DNA of 64,000 nt from Jeotgalibacillus alimentarius (GTDB taxonomy: Bacteria > Bacillota > Bacilli > Bacillales > Jeotgalibacillaceae): the NCBI RefSeq assembly GCF_000829445.1, contig NZ_JXRQ01000029.1:1-64000 (forward strand). The letters run 5' to 3'. Made by a program: the position numbers and the translations under genes. The first letter of the stretch is position 1, and every line of letters starts with the position of its first letter. A model generated the notes under the pieces. That model worked only from the letters and a program-made list of their open reading frames with translations. It searched no databases and had not been told where the DNA came from. This document shows positions 1-8,660 of this stretch, piece after piece.

Positions 1-100
1 TAGTCAACAATTACGATACAGGAGTTTTCGTTTTCTTTCTATTTATAACTGTTAAATTGTGCTAAATATGGTCTATCCCACGGGTTGTGGTGATGAACCA

Positions 101-143
101 AAAAGCTGTTCCAAAAACCTGTAAACAGGCTTGAAACAGCTTT
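101..143 (-). terminator. Terminator of tdh
   Basis: Nested inverted repeat AAAGCTGTT/AACAGCTTT with an inner CCTG/CAGG stem, just past the tdh stop codon. The A-run at its left edge reads as a U-run on the minus strand. The first 100 bases of the window show nothing else I can support. Confidence 0.7.
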
Positions 144-151
144 AATATGAA

Positions 152-1102
152 TCAGTTTGTGATTGTTGTACGGAGTTTTGTCAGCATATCTTTTGTCATA
201 GATGCCAAGTCATGCTGCGCTTTAAAGCCCCATTCCTGCTTTGCTGCCGATGCATCAATGGCATCCGGCCAGCTATCGGCGATTGCCTGACGCACAGGGT
301 CCGGCTGATAGTTCATTTCAAAAGAAGGAATATGCTTTTTGATTTCAGAAGCGACCATTTCCGGCTCAATGCTCATTGCAGTCACATTGAATGCATTGCG
401 ATGCTTCAGCTTCGCAGGATCAGCTTCCATCAGATCCACAATCGCCTGAAGCGCATCCGGCATATACATCATATCCATATAGGTACCTTTATCAATATAA
501 GAAGTATAGCTACCTGATTTTAATGCTTCATAATAAACTTCCACTGCATAATCAGTCGTCCCGCCTCCTGGTGGCGTTACATATGAGATCAGACCCGGGA
601 AGCGTACGCCGCGTGTATCAACGCCAAAGCGCTTGAAATAATAATCACACAGCAATTCACCAGACACCTTGTTCACACCGTACATTGTTGTCGGGCGCTG
701 AATTGTATCCTGTGGCGTATCCGTTTTAGGTGTATCAGGACCAAAAGCACCAATAGAACTAGGCGTGAAAAATTGCAGGTTATGCTCACGGGCTGTTTCA
801 AGACCATTCATTAGTCCACCCATATTCAGATGCCATGCAAGCTGAGGAGATTCCTCTGCTTTGGCTGATAGCAGTGCAGCCATATGCATCATTGTATCTA
901 CATTGTATTTTGATACGAGTTCATTCATCTTTGCGCCGTCTGTGACATCAAGGATTTCAAATGGCCCTCCAGTAACAGCTTCTGTGTCTGCTGTACGGAT
1001 ATCAGATGCGATGACATTGTCTGCACCGTATTCAGCACGAAGTTTTGTAATTAATTCTGATCCAATCTGACCTAGCGCCCCAGTGACTAATATACGTTTC
1101 AT
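152..1102 (-). CDS. tdh: L-threonine 3-dehydrogenase, SDR/epimerase type
   Basis: Predicted cytoplasmic NAD-dependent dehydrogenase of 316 residues that oxidises L-threonine to 2-amino-3-ketobutyrate. It shows the extended-SDR layout: a GALGQIG dinucleotide loop at residues 8-14, serines at 115-116, and the catalytic pair Tyr141 and Lys145 in TTMYGVNK. The MKRILVTG start follows a GGAGGG ribosome site. The matching lyase gene kbl lies about 7.6 kb away on the same strand instead of beside it, so the pathway is split by the opp operon. A dispersed repeat separates tdh from its upstream region. Other SDR epimerases share the fold, but the length and the presence of kbl favour threonine dehydrogenase. 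Confidence 0.88.
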   Translation of the reverse strand: MKRILVTGALGQIGSELITKLRAEYGADNVIASDIRTADTEAVTGGPFEILDVTDGAKMNELVSKYNVDTMMHMAALLSAKAEESPQLAWHLNMGGLMNGLETAREHNLQFFTPSSIGAFGPDTPKTDTPQDTIQRPTTMYGVNKVSGELLCDYYFKRFGVDTRGVRFPGLISYVTPPGGGTTDYAVEVYYEALKSGSYTSYIDKGTYMDMMYMPDALQAIVDLMEADPAKLKHRNAFNVTAMSIEPEMVASEIKKHIPSFEMNYQPDPVRQAIADSWPDAIDASAAKQEWGFKAQHDLASMTKDMLTKLRTTITN

Positions 1103-1133
1103 ATGAAACCCTCCATTACCTATTTATATTTAG

Positions 1134-1332
1134 GCTTTGTTAAAGTTCAATGTTGTTTTAGCACAGCTGGTGATTGCAGCGGAAGGGGGACGACTCCAGC
1201 AGGAGCAGCGTGACAGGTGAGACCCCGCAGAAGCGTAGCTTCGAGGAGGGCCGATTGAACCGGAGCCAAAAGACGGCTCATGCGGAAAGCGTTCCCCCTG
1301 AAGCGGAAATCAACAGCCAACTTTAACAAAGC
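1134..1332. repeat. Dispersed palindromic repeat, copy A (full length)
   Basis: About 199 bp bounded by perfect 14-bp terminal inverted repeats GCTTTGTTAAAGTT and AACTTTAACAAAGC. It contains the family core GACAGGTGAGACCCCGCAG plus GCGGAAAGCGTTCCCC. It lies between tdh and its presumed promoter. A short open frame inside it is best read as spurious, because the same sequence recurs in many intergenic places here. Confidence 0.85.
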
Positions 1333-1621
1333 TTATATTTAAAAGAACAAATGTCCATTCCAGGAATACACTTATCGTTATCAAATAGTTATTTCTCTAT
1401 TAATTTAACATATATCAATTGAAATGTTTATACTGGAAGGACATTTTTTATAAATAAGTCTATTATAATTGTTCGTTTCAGCAGAGGATTGGCGGAATAG
1501 TTGTTGTATCACTTAAAATAAACTGCTTTCTATAACATCATATGGGTTGTCTATGGAATCATCCTGCCGGTTTACGAAATCTTGTCATTAGGAGCGCTTG
1601 TCGTTCTCTCCTGAATCCAAT
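1333..1621. other. Intergenic region upstream of tdh
   Basis: AT-rich and without a supportable gene. It must hold the tdh promoter, now displaced by repeat copy A. On the plus strand AAAAGAACA (near 1345) and GGAAGGACATTTTTT (near 1436-1450) resemble a sequence upstream of kbl at 9881-9896, a possible shared control site. Confidence 0.35.
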
Positions 1622-1651
1622 AAAAAAACCAGCCATCATGGCTGGTTTTTT
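1622..1651 (-). terminator. Terminator of opp operon
   Basis: AACCAGCC/GGCTGGTT stem with a five-base loop and T/A runs on both sides, 14 bases past the oppF stop codon. Confidence 0.85.
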
Positions 1652-1664
1652 CACACAGATCATA

Positions 1665-2606
1665 TTAGAAAGTTTTTTGCATTTCCTGCATTTCTTTTTC
1701 TGAACAATAAACAAAGTGTCCAGGTTTCACTTCACGCATTTTCACGTCATCACTGTCAGTGTAGTTATGACTTTTCGGATCGTAGGTTTTACGTACTCTT
1801 TGACGCTCATAATCAGGATCCGGGAATGGAATAGAAGATAACAGTGATTGTGTATATGGGTGTAATGGATTTTTGTATAATTCTTCACTCGTTGTCAGTT
1901 CAACAAGCTTTCCAAAATACATGACACCAATACGGTCACTGATATACTTTACCATTGATAGATCATGGGCAATGAATAGATACGTTAAACCCTTGTCCTT
2001 CTGAAGTTTTCTCATCAGGTTAACGACCTGTGCCTGAATCGATACGTCCAGTGCTGAGATCGGCTCATCGGCGATAATGAATTCAGGATCAACAGCCAGT
2101 GCACGGGCAATTCCGATACGCTGACGCTGACCGCCTGAGAATTCGTGAGGATATCTGCCGGCGTGATCACGATTCAGACCAACAATCTCTAAAAGCTCAT
2201 GAACTTTTTCTTCACGTTCCTGCTTGGAAGAAGCCAGTCCATGAAGGTCAATCCCCTCAGCAATGATATCTACTACTTTCATTCTAGGATTCAGAGATGC
2301 ATAGGGATCCTGAAAGATCATTTGCATGCGGCGGTTGAATTCGAGTGTTTTCTCTTTGTTTTTCACGTTATGGACATTCTCACCGCGGTAGTTTACTTCA
2401 CCGTCAGTCGCATTATAAAGGCGGATCAGTGTACGGCCTGTTGTTGACTTACCACAGCCCGATTCTCCTACTAGACCAAGTGTCTCACCTTTATAAATAT
2501 CAAAGCTGATATCATTTACAGCTTTCACTTCATTCTTTTTACCTTCATTGAAAAATAATTTTAAGTTTTTTACTTCAATTAATTTTTCATTCATTTTTTC
2601 ACTCAT
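1665..2606 (-). CDS. oppF: Oligopeptide ABC transporter ATP-binding protein OppF
   Basis: Cytoplasmic ATPase of 313 residues, one of two nucleotide-binding subunits that power oligopeptide import. Walker A GESGCGKST is at residues 47-55, the signature SGGQRQR near 158, and Walker B leads into ADEPISALD. The C-terminal tail with the HPYT(Q/W) motif is typical of the OppD/OppF/DppF group. It is the last gene of oppABCDF and its ATG directly follows the oppD stop, so the two are translationally coupled. The AppF or DppF paralogues cannot be excluded on sequence alone; gene order and the linked lipoprotein favour Opp. Confidence 0.9.
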   Translation of the reverse strand: MSEKMNEKLIEVKNLKLFFNEGKKNEVKAVNDISFDIYKGETLGLVGESGCGKSTTGRTLIRLYNATDGEVNYRGENVHNVKNKEKTLEFNRRMQMIFQDPYASLNPRMKVVDIIAEGIDLHGLASSKQEREEKVHELLEIVGLNRDHAGRYPHEFSGGQRQRIGIARALAVDPEFIIADEPISALDVSIQAQVVNLMRKLQKDKGLTYLFIAHDLSMVKYISDRIGVMYFGKLVELTTSEELYKNPLHPYTQSLLSSIPFPDPDYERQRVRKTYDPKSHNYTDSDDVKMREVKPGHFVYCSEKEMQEMQKTF

Positions 2607-3659
2607 TTATTTCTCCCCCTTAGTTACATTGCCAGGGAATTGCTTTCTTCTTCTTTGCACAGCCTCCGGCGGATCGATCTCCGGTGCATCCGGATGCAAT
2701 AACCAGGTGGCTGCATAGTGCGTATTTGACACTTTAAACATTGGCGGCTCTTCACTCTGATCAATGGCCATCGCATAGCGGTTACGCGCTGCAAAAGCAT
2801 CTCCTTTTGGAGGGTTTAATAAGTCAGGTGGAGACCCGGGAATAACAAATAATTCATCGTCTTCTGTATCAATGCTTGGCATCGAACTGATCAGCCCCCA
2901 AGTATATGGATGCTGTGAATTATAGAAGATTTCATCTACTGTTCCTACCTCGACAATTTTACCACCGTACATAACAGCTACACGGTCAGCAACACTTGCT
3001 ACCACGCCAAGGTCATGAGTAATGAAAATAATAGATGTATCAATTTTATTCTGAAGATCCTTCATCAGGTCCAGAATCTGAGCCTGGATTGTCACGTCAA
3101 GTGCAGTAGTCGGCTCATCCGCAATTAACACCTTTGGATTACACGCAAGTGCTACAGCAATAACGATTCTTTGACGCTGACCGCCTGAGAATTGGTGAGG
3201 ATACTGATTAATTCTGATTTCAGGATTAGGCAGTCCTACAAGCTCAAGCAGTTCAAGCGCTCTTTGCTTTGCCTGTGCTTTTGAAAAGTTCTGGTGCTTA
3301 ATTAATGGCTCTGCAATCTGTTTGCCAATTTTCATTGTCGGATTCAATGAAGTCATTGGATCCTGAAAAATCATTGAAATATCTTTTCCTCTGATTTTTT
3401 CCATTGCTTTATCTGATAGTTCAGCAAGGTTTTTGCCATCAAATAAAATCTGGCTTCCCTGCTTAATCTCTGAATTTGATTTTGGAAGAAGTCTCATAAT
3501 AGATTTAGTCGTTACAGATTTTCCTGAACCTGACTCCCCTACAATCGCAAGTGTTTCTCCCTTTTTCAATTCAAAGTTCACACCTCTGATCGCTTGAACT
3601 TCTCCGGCATAAGTGTGAAAGGATATATTTAAATCTTTAACTTCTAAAATATTATTCAC
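2607..3659 (-). CDS. oppD: Oligopeptide ABC transporter ATP-binding protein OppD
   Basis: Second ATPase of the peptide importer, 350 residues. It has Walker A GESGSGKSV, signature SGGQRQR and Walker B followed by ADEPTTALDVTIQ. The C-terminal extension carries the family motif PGSPPDLLNPPKGDAFAARN. This region is Cys-poor, so it does not show the cysteine pattern of Fe-S binding seen in some OppD proteins. It lies between oppC, 15 bases upstream, and oppF, which it abuts. Confidence 0.9.
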   Translation of the reverse strand: MNNILEVKDLNISFHTYAGEVQAIRGVNFELKKGETLAIVGESGSGKSVTTKSIMRLLPKSNSEIKQGSQILFDGKNLAELSDKAMEKIRGKDISMIFQDPMTSLNPTMKIGKQIAEPLIKHQNFSKAQAKQRALELLELVGLPNPEIRINQYPHQFSGGQRQRIVIAVALACNPKVLIADEPTTALDVTIQAQILDLMKDLQNKIDTSIIFITHDLGVVASVADRVAVMYGGKIVEVGTVDEIFYNSQHPYTWGLISSMPSIDTEDDELFVIPGSPPDLLNPPKGDAFAARNRYAMAIDQSEEPPMFKVSNTHYAATWLLHPDAPEIDPPEAVQRRRKQFPGNVTKGEK

Positions 3660-3674
3660 GATTATTCACCAGCC

Positions 3675-4706
3675 TCAGTCTCTCATTTTTGGATCGAATG
3701 CATCACGCAATCCATCAGCCATTAGGTTGAATGTAATCATCAGAATACTAATCACGATTGATGGAATAATTAACTGGGATGGATACAGAAGCATAACCTT
3801 GAACCCATCTTCAATCAATGTTCCGAGTGAAGCATCAGGTGGCTGCAGTCCGAGTCCAATAAAGCTTAAGAATGCTTCAAAGAAAATCGCATTCGGAATT
3901 GTAAACATTGTATTGATGATAATAACACCGACCATATTTGGCATCAGGTGTTTAAAGATAATACGGAAATCAGTGGCACCAAGCGTCTTAGATGCAAGCG
4001 CGAACTCCTGATTTTTTAATTTCAGAACCTGTCCACGTACAACACGTGCCATGGTTGTCCAGCCGGTTATGGCCAGGGCAAGTGTGATGGACAGTATACC
4101 AGGCTCAAGGACCAGGATTAATAGAATAACAATGACCAGGTTAGGAATACCTGTCAGAATCTCGATAATACGCTGCATGATGTTATCGACTCTGCCGCCG
4201 AAATAACCGGAAATCGCACCGTAAGATACACCGATGATCATATCAATAGCCGTTGCAAGAACCGCGATTAATAATGAAATTTGTACACCTTCCCATAATC
4301 GGGTGAACAGGTCGCGTCCAAACTTATCGGTTCCAAACCAATATGATTCTTCAATGCCCCGTTCTTCGTATGGATAAAGCTTTTCTCCACTCCGGTTTTC
4401 CCACGTTCCGTCAAACGGAAGCCAGCTTACATCTGCCACTGCATCTATTCTAGGAGGCAGGTTAGAGTGAGCAGCATTTTGAGTTTCACTATCATAGCCA
4501 TTAATATATGGACCTACAAACGTCACAATCACCAGTAACATTAAGATGATGAAACTGATAATTGCGGCCTTGTTTTTTCTGACTCTTAAAAAAGCATCCT
4601 GCCAAAAGTTCAAACTTGGCTTTTCAATTTTCTCTGCCAGTTTTTCATCTACCTGGGCAGGTTCGAACATCGCTTTTGGAAAGCGCTTATCAGAATGATT
4701 TGCCAT
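3675..4706 (-). CDS. oppC: Oligopeptide ABC transporter permease OppC
   Basis: Inner-membrane permease of 343 residues. A soluble N-terminal stretch precedes a first membrane segment near residue 48, then a periplasm-facing loop, then five further membrane segments in the BPD_transp_1 domain. The EAA loop contact with the ATPases is visible as ASKTLGATDFRIIFKHLMPN. The start overlaps the oppB stop by one base. It forms a heterodimer with OppB and is expected to be co-transcribed with it. Confidence 0.9.
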   Translation of the reverse strand: MANHSDKRFPKAMFEPAQVDEKLAEKIEKPSLNFWQDAFLRVRKNKAAIISFIILMLLVIVTFVGPYINGYDSETQNAAHSNLPPRIDAVADVSWLPFDGTWENRSGEKLYPYEERGIEESYWFGTDKFGRDLFTRLWEGVQISLLIAVLATAIDMIIGVSYGAISGYFGGRVDNIMQRIIEILTGIPNLVIVILLILVLEPGILSITLALAITGWTTMARVVRGQVLKLKNQEFALASKTLGATDFRIIFKHLMPNMVGVIIINTMFTIPNAIFFEAFLSFIGLGLQPPDASLGTLIEDGFKVMLLYPSQLIIPSIVISILMITFNLMADGLRDAFDPKMRD

Positions 4707-5635
4707 TAGTTATTTCCCCCTGACAATCTGATACGAGGATCAATAATACTATAAAGAATATCTACTACAAACACTGTAAAAATAAACAGAGACGCAAATA
4801 GTATCGTTGTACCCATAATAACAGAGTAATCTAGTACGTTAATTGATGTAACGAATTGTTCACCAAGTCCCGGAATTGCAAATACCCGTTCTACTACCAG
4901 AGAACCTGTGATCAAACTTACAGTTAATGGTCCTAAAACTGTTACAACCGGAATCAGCGCATTTCTCATTGCATGCTTAAAGGCGATTTCATATCCTGAA
5001 GCACCTTTTGCTTTTGCAAGAGTAATATAATCTGAACCTAAAACATCAATCATTTCTGTTCTCATAAATCTGGCAGCAATTGAAATGGGGAAGATGGACA
5101 ATGCAATCGTAGGAAGGATGGAATACTCAAACCCACGCCAAAATGCTACAGGTAACCAGCCTAACTGAACACCAATAATATATTGAAGCATTGCAGCAAA
5201 TACAAATGACGGGATTGATTTACCAAGAACGGCAACAAACGTGGAACCATAATCAAGCCATGTATTCTGTCTGAGAGCCGCAATGATTCCAAGTAAGATT
5301 CCGAAAATTGTACCGAAAATCATTGCCTGCAATCCTAAGGATAAAGAAGGACCAATTCTCCCTGCAATTAATTCAGTGACAGGCGTGTTACTGAATTGAA
5401 AAGATACACCGAGATCTCCCTGCAGTACATTACCCATATACATTGCATACTGTACTGGTAAAGGCTGATCCAGTCCGTACTTTGCATTCATAATTGCCAG
5501 CTGTGAGTCTGAGAGCTTAGCTGCTGTGGAAAAAGGTGAACCTGGTATTAACTGCATCAGGAAAAACGTTAAAGAGATTACGATAAATAAGGTTAACGCC
5601 ATATAGAATATGCGTTGCAAGACATATTTACCCAA
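4706..5635 (-). CDS. oppB: Oligopeptide ABC transporter permease OppB
   Basis: Membrane permease of 309 residues with an N-terminal membrane segment and a C-terminal BPD_transp_1 domain of about five segments. The EAA-like loop reads AKAKGASGYEIAFKHAMRNA. It pairs with OppC to form the peptide channel. It follows oppA after a 127-base gap with a strong hairpin, suggesting that transporter genes are expressed below the level of the binding protein. Confidence 0.9.
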   Translation of the reverse strand: MGKYVLQRIFYMALTLFIVISLTFFLMQLIPGSPFSTAAKLSDSQLAIMNAKYGLDQPLPVQYAMYMGNVLQGDLGVSFQFSNTPVTELIAGRIGPSLSLGLQAMIFGTIFGILLGIIAALRQNTWLDYGSTFVAVLGKSIPSFVFAAMLQYIIGVQLGWLPVAFWRGFEYSILPTIALSIFPISIAARFMRTEMIDVLGSDYITLAKAKGASGYEIAFKHAMRNALIPVVTVLGPLTVSLITGSLVVERVFAIPGLGEQFVTSINVLDYSVIMGTTILFASLFIFTVFVVDILYSIIDPRIRLSGGNN

Positions 5636-5690
5636 TCTTCACACCTCCATTTTGTGCGAATATAAAATATTTTTAGAATACTTTTTGACA

Positions 5691-5728
5691 CTGAAAGAGA
5701 GAGTATAAAATCATACTCTCTCTTTCAG
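5691..5728 (-). other. Intercistronic hairpin between oppA and oppB
   Basis: Perfect 16-bp stem (CTGAAAGAGAGAGTAT and its complement) with a six-base loop. On the minus strand it is not followed by a U-run, so it looks like an mRNA-stabilising or processing hairpin rather than a full terminator. Confidence 0.7.
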
Positions 5729-5762
5729 GTCATCATATCATTTTAATTTTTTTACGATTTAA

Positions 5763-7448
5763 TTATTCACCCATAGAAATTGGATAGAAGCTGTACTCAG
5801 GTCCTACGAAATGATAAGTAAAGTCATTTACATTCTCATTTACAAGGATATTAGACTGACGCTGGTAGATTGGGATAATCGCAGCATCTTCTTCTAATAG
5901 TACTCTTTCAGCTTCCTGAAGTGTTTCCCAACGCTTAACAGGATCGTTAGCATAAGTAGTTTGAGCTTCTTCTAGAAGTCTGTCATACTCTTCGCTTGAG
6001 TAAGCCATATGGTTGTTACCGCCATCTGTAATCCAAAGGTCAGAGAAAGAAATTGGATCCAGGTAGTCAGGTCCCCAACCAGCCATCTGAAGGTCATAAT
6101 CAAGAGAAGTATCTCTTTCAAGACGTACGCTGAAAGGAACACTTTCAAGTGTGATTGTTAAGCCTTCAAGGTTTGTTTCAAGCTGATCTTTGATGAACTC
6201 ATCTGAAGTCTTAGCAGCTTCAGAGTCACCGCCAAGGTAGCGAAGTTCAAGTGAATCTACACCGAGCTCTTCAAGACCCTGCTGCCAGAACTTCTGAGCT
6301 TCTTCAACGTTGTAAGTCAGCATGTCGCCGTTTGCTTCACGGAAGTCTGCTCCTGTTTCAGGATGCTGAACGAATTCTTTTGGTACAGCATAGTTTGCAG
6401 GAATAGAACCGTTGTTAAAGATGTTATCAGTTAGAGACTGCTTATCAATTGCCATTGCAAGTGCTCTTCTGATGTTTTCGTTTTGCAGAGCTTCATTTGT
6501 CTGGTTCATCTTGATCCAGAATACTGTTGGCTCTAACCATGAAACCATGTTTTCATCACCCTCGTACTGAGGTACAAGTTCTGATGAAAGCTTAGTTGTA
6601 ATATCAGCTTCACCTGATTCATAAGCATTTACAGCCGTTTGTGAATCTTTTACTTCATTAAATGTGACCTTATCAAGGGCTACATTTTCTGCATCCCAGT
6701 AGTCTTCGTTTTTAGCGTAAACCCATTCTCCATCCGTACTGCCGTCCCAGTTTTCAAGAACGAACGGTCCGTTGTAAAGAATTGTATCTGCGCTAGTTGC
6801 ATAATCTTCTCCCTGTTCTTCAACAAAAGCCTGGTTTTGCGGGAAGAATGTTGGGAATGCCATTAGTGATTTGAAATAAGCAACTGGCTTTTCAAGTGTT
6901 ACTTCAAGTGTTTTTTCATCGATTGCTTTAGCGCCAAGTGTACTTGGGTCTGCACCATCGTTGAATACTTCTGAAGCTCCTGCGATCTTACCTTCCATCA
7001 GGTAAGGTCCGTAGCTTGAACCACTGTCCGGATTAAGTGCACGTTGCCAAGCATATACGAAGTCGTTAGCAGTTACAGGGTCCCCATTAGACCATACTGC
7101 ATCTTCACGAATTGTGAATGTGTAGACTTTACCGTCTTCACTTACTTCAGGCTCACCGTCAGATAATGCAGGAACTTCTTCCTGATTAGCATTCACGCGG
7201 TAAAGACCTTCCATAACATTGTTCATTGTTGTGAAACTTACTGTATCAGACGCCATGATTGTGTCCATTACAGGAATTGCAGATGACTCCATTACACGTA
7301 GTTCCTGTGCTGCTGAATCAGAACCAGCATCATCAGAACCAGCATCGTCTGAACCAGCGTCATCAGAGCCGCTGTCGCCACCATAACAAGCTGCTAAAAA
7401 GATGCTTGCTACTAGCGTAAGTACAAGTAGAAAAGAAAACTTTCTCAT
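5763..7448 (-). CDS. oppA: Oligopeptide-binding lipoprotein OppA
   Basis: Extracytoplasmic solute-binding protein of 561 residues (SBP_bac_5 family) that delivers peptides to OppBCDF. The signal peptide ends in lipobox LAAC with Cys21 as the lipidated residue. A linker made of repeated GSDDA units follows (about residues 24-44), acidic and flexible, presumably spacing the domain from the membrane. Family sequence YTFTIREDAVWSNGDPVTANDFVYAWQR-type is present at about residues 109-136. It is the first gene of the operon, with an AGGGAGG ribosome site, and faces a divergent small membrane-protein gene. Confidence 0.92.
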   Translation of the reverse strand: MRKFSFLLVLTLVASIFLAACYGGDSGSDDAGSDDAGSDDAGSDSAAQELRVMESSAIPVMDTIMASDTVSFTTMNNVMEGLYRVNANQEEVPALSDGEPEVSEDGKVYTFTIREDAVWSNGDPVTANDFVYAWQRALNPDSGSSYGPYLMEGKIAGASEVFNDGADPSTLGAKAIDEKTLEVTLEKPVAYFKSLMAFPTFFPQNQAFVEEQGEDYATSADTILYNGPFVLENWDGSTDGEWVYAKNEDYWDAENVALDKVTFNEVKDSQTAVNAYESGEADITTKLSSELVPQYEGDENMVSWLEPTVFWIKMNQTNEALQNENIRRALAMAIDKQSLTDNIFNNGSIPANYAVPKEFVQHPETGADFREANGDMLTYNVEEAQKFWQQGLEELGVDSLELRYLGGDSEAAKTSDEFIKDQLETNLEGLTITLESVPFSVRLERDTSLDYDLQMAGWGPDYLDPISFSDLWITDGGNNHMAYSSEEYDRLLEEAQTTYANDPVKRWETLQEAERVLLEEDAAIIPIYQRQSNILVNENVNDFTYHFVGPEYSFYPISMGE

Positions 7449-7686
7449 TCTTAAGTGACCTCCCTTTATTTATATCTAAAATTGATACATTCACAATTAT
7501 ACAATTTTTTTGACTATTGTACACACATTACAAAGAATTATTTTTTTAATTTCCTGTGTTACAATAGTATTAGTCATAAAATGATAATATTATTGGGTTT
7601 ATTTTACTTTGTTATCACTTTAGCGATTAAAAGCGTCAAATCGTTAATTTACCAATGCAACTTTAGCACAGGAGTGAAAATCAGGC

Positions 7687-8037
7687 ATGAAATATACCGT
7701 TTTATTTGTTTTCGCAGGATATCTTTTTTATGGAATAGTTTTACTTTCAGGCCAGGCCGCGCCGGGGCTGGAGAGTTTCATTGATGCGTCTTTCTATATC
7801 AGCTTTATCTACTTATTTATAGCCGTTACATTCTATATACTCAGTACAGGTTTTTTCGATGTTACAACGGACAGCCTTAGAAAAGTGCTGATGATAGGCA
7901 AAAAAATGACAAAAGAAGAAGTTGAGGATATGAGATCTCTTTCTGATGCTGCGTCATACTTTAATACAAAACCGCTTTTATTCGCAGGTCTCATTACATT
8001 AATGTTCATGGGGATTGGGCTTTTCCTGTATTACTAA
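7687..8037 (+). CDS. DUF3899-like small membrane protein
   Basis: Membrane protein of 116 residues with three hydrophobic segments (about residues 3-20, 32-54 and 97-115) and a polar stretch between the second and third containing SLRKVLMIGKKMTKEE. This pattern resembles DUF3899 proteins of Bacillales, whose function is unknown to me. The start has an AGGAGTG ribosome site. It is divergent from oppA and stands alone; the next gene is a tiny ORF on the opposite strand. Confidence 0.65.
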   Translation: MKYTVLFVFAGYLFYGIVLLSGQAAPGLESFIDASFYISFIYLFIAVTFYILSTGFFDVTTDSLRKVLMIGKKMTKEEVEDMRSLSDAASYFNTKPLLFAGLITLMFMGIGLFLYY

Positions 8038-8092
8038 TGCGTCCATGCATATTACAGTTTGATTAAGAGGCTTCTATTTCTGAAGTCTCTGA

Positions 8093-8230
8093 TCATCTGA
8101 AAATGATTTTCAGGATAAAATTTAATACACCATTAATTGAATCGAGTATTAATCCTTGATTCTTACTCTTCATTCTCCGATGATATTCATCCTTCTCAAG
8201 AACCGGGTACTCTTTCTTTAAATCTTTCAT
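8093..8230 (-). CDS. Small basic protein, 45 residues
   Basis: Small ORF reading MKDLKKEYPVLEKDEYHRR at its start and ending in a hydrophobic tail with LNFILKIIFR. A good ribosome site GAAGGGAG lies seven bases before the ATG, which is the main support. It is highly charged in the first half and could be a membrane-anchored peptide. I do not recognise a family. It stands between two unrelated genes with its own upstream space. Confidence 0.5.
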   Translation of the reverse strand: MKDLKKEYPVLEKDEYHRRMKSKNQGLILDSINGVLNFILKIIFR

Positions 8231-8390
8231 TTAATCGCACTCCCTTCTTATTAATATGTATTTTCACATTACATCGACTAAAATATATCATATTTTCTTT
8301 ATTTTGTAATTATTTAGCCATATAATAAAACGCACAGCTTTTATCTGAGTGCATTTAAAAACTCACATTTCTTTAAAGGTTTATCTATAC

Positions 8391-8436
8391 AAAAAGGAAG
8401 ATGACGCTCTTTTTCTTAAGCGTCATCTTCCTTTTT
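8391..8436. terminator. Bidirectional terminator-like hairpin
   Basis: Perfect 18-bp inverted repeat AAAAAGGAAGATGACGCT and its complement around a ten-base loop, flanked by A and T runs, so it could work in either direction. Confidence 0.65.
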
Positions 8437-8462
8437 ATTATAACAAATTGATTAAAAAGCTA

Positions 8463-8587
8463 GGTTCATTGAAGCGGAAGGCGTGGACTCCGGGACGATT
8501 AGCGGGATAGCTGAGACCCCGCAACCGAAGGTGAGGAGGCTCAGCGACCGCCGTCCGGAAAGCCTACGCCTGAAGCGGAAATGAACC
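8463..8587. repeat. Dispersed palindromic repeat, copy B (subtype GACTCCGGGACGATTAG)
   Basis: About 125 bp bounded by GGTTCATT/AATGAACC, with core AGCTGAGACCCCGCA and TGAGGAGGCTCAGCGACCG, and GAAGCGGAA at both ends. It sits downstream of kbl. Closest relatives here are copy J (44.6 kb, opposite orientation) and truncated copy K (62.75 kb). Confidence 0.8.
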
Positions 8588-8660
8588 GGTCTCTTTTAGA
8601 GACTTTTTCAGCGCCCTCATTTTTACCTCTGTGCGTTTTTTATATAACATTTATCCGTTT

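Noticed and set aside
1147-1329. Open frame of 60 codons inside repeat copy A
   Set aside because: The same peptide type arises from each copy of the dispersed repeat (also 29433-29627 and 44020-44277); no ribosome site; repeat-derived artefact.
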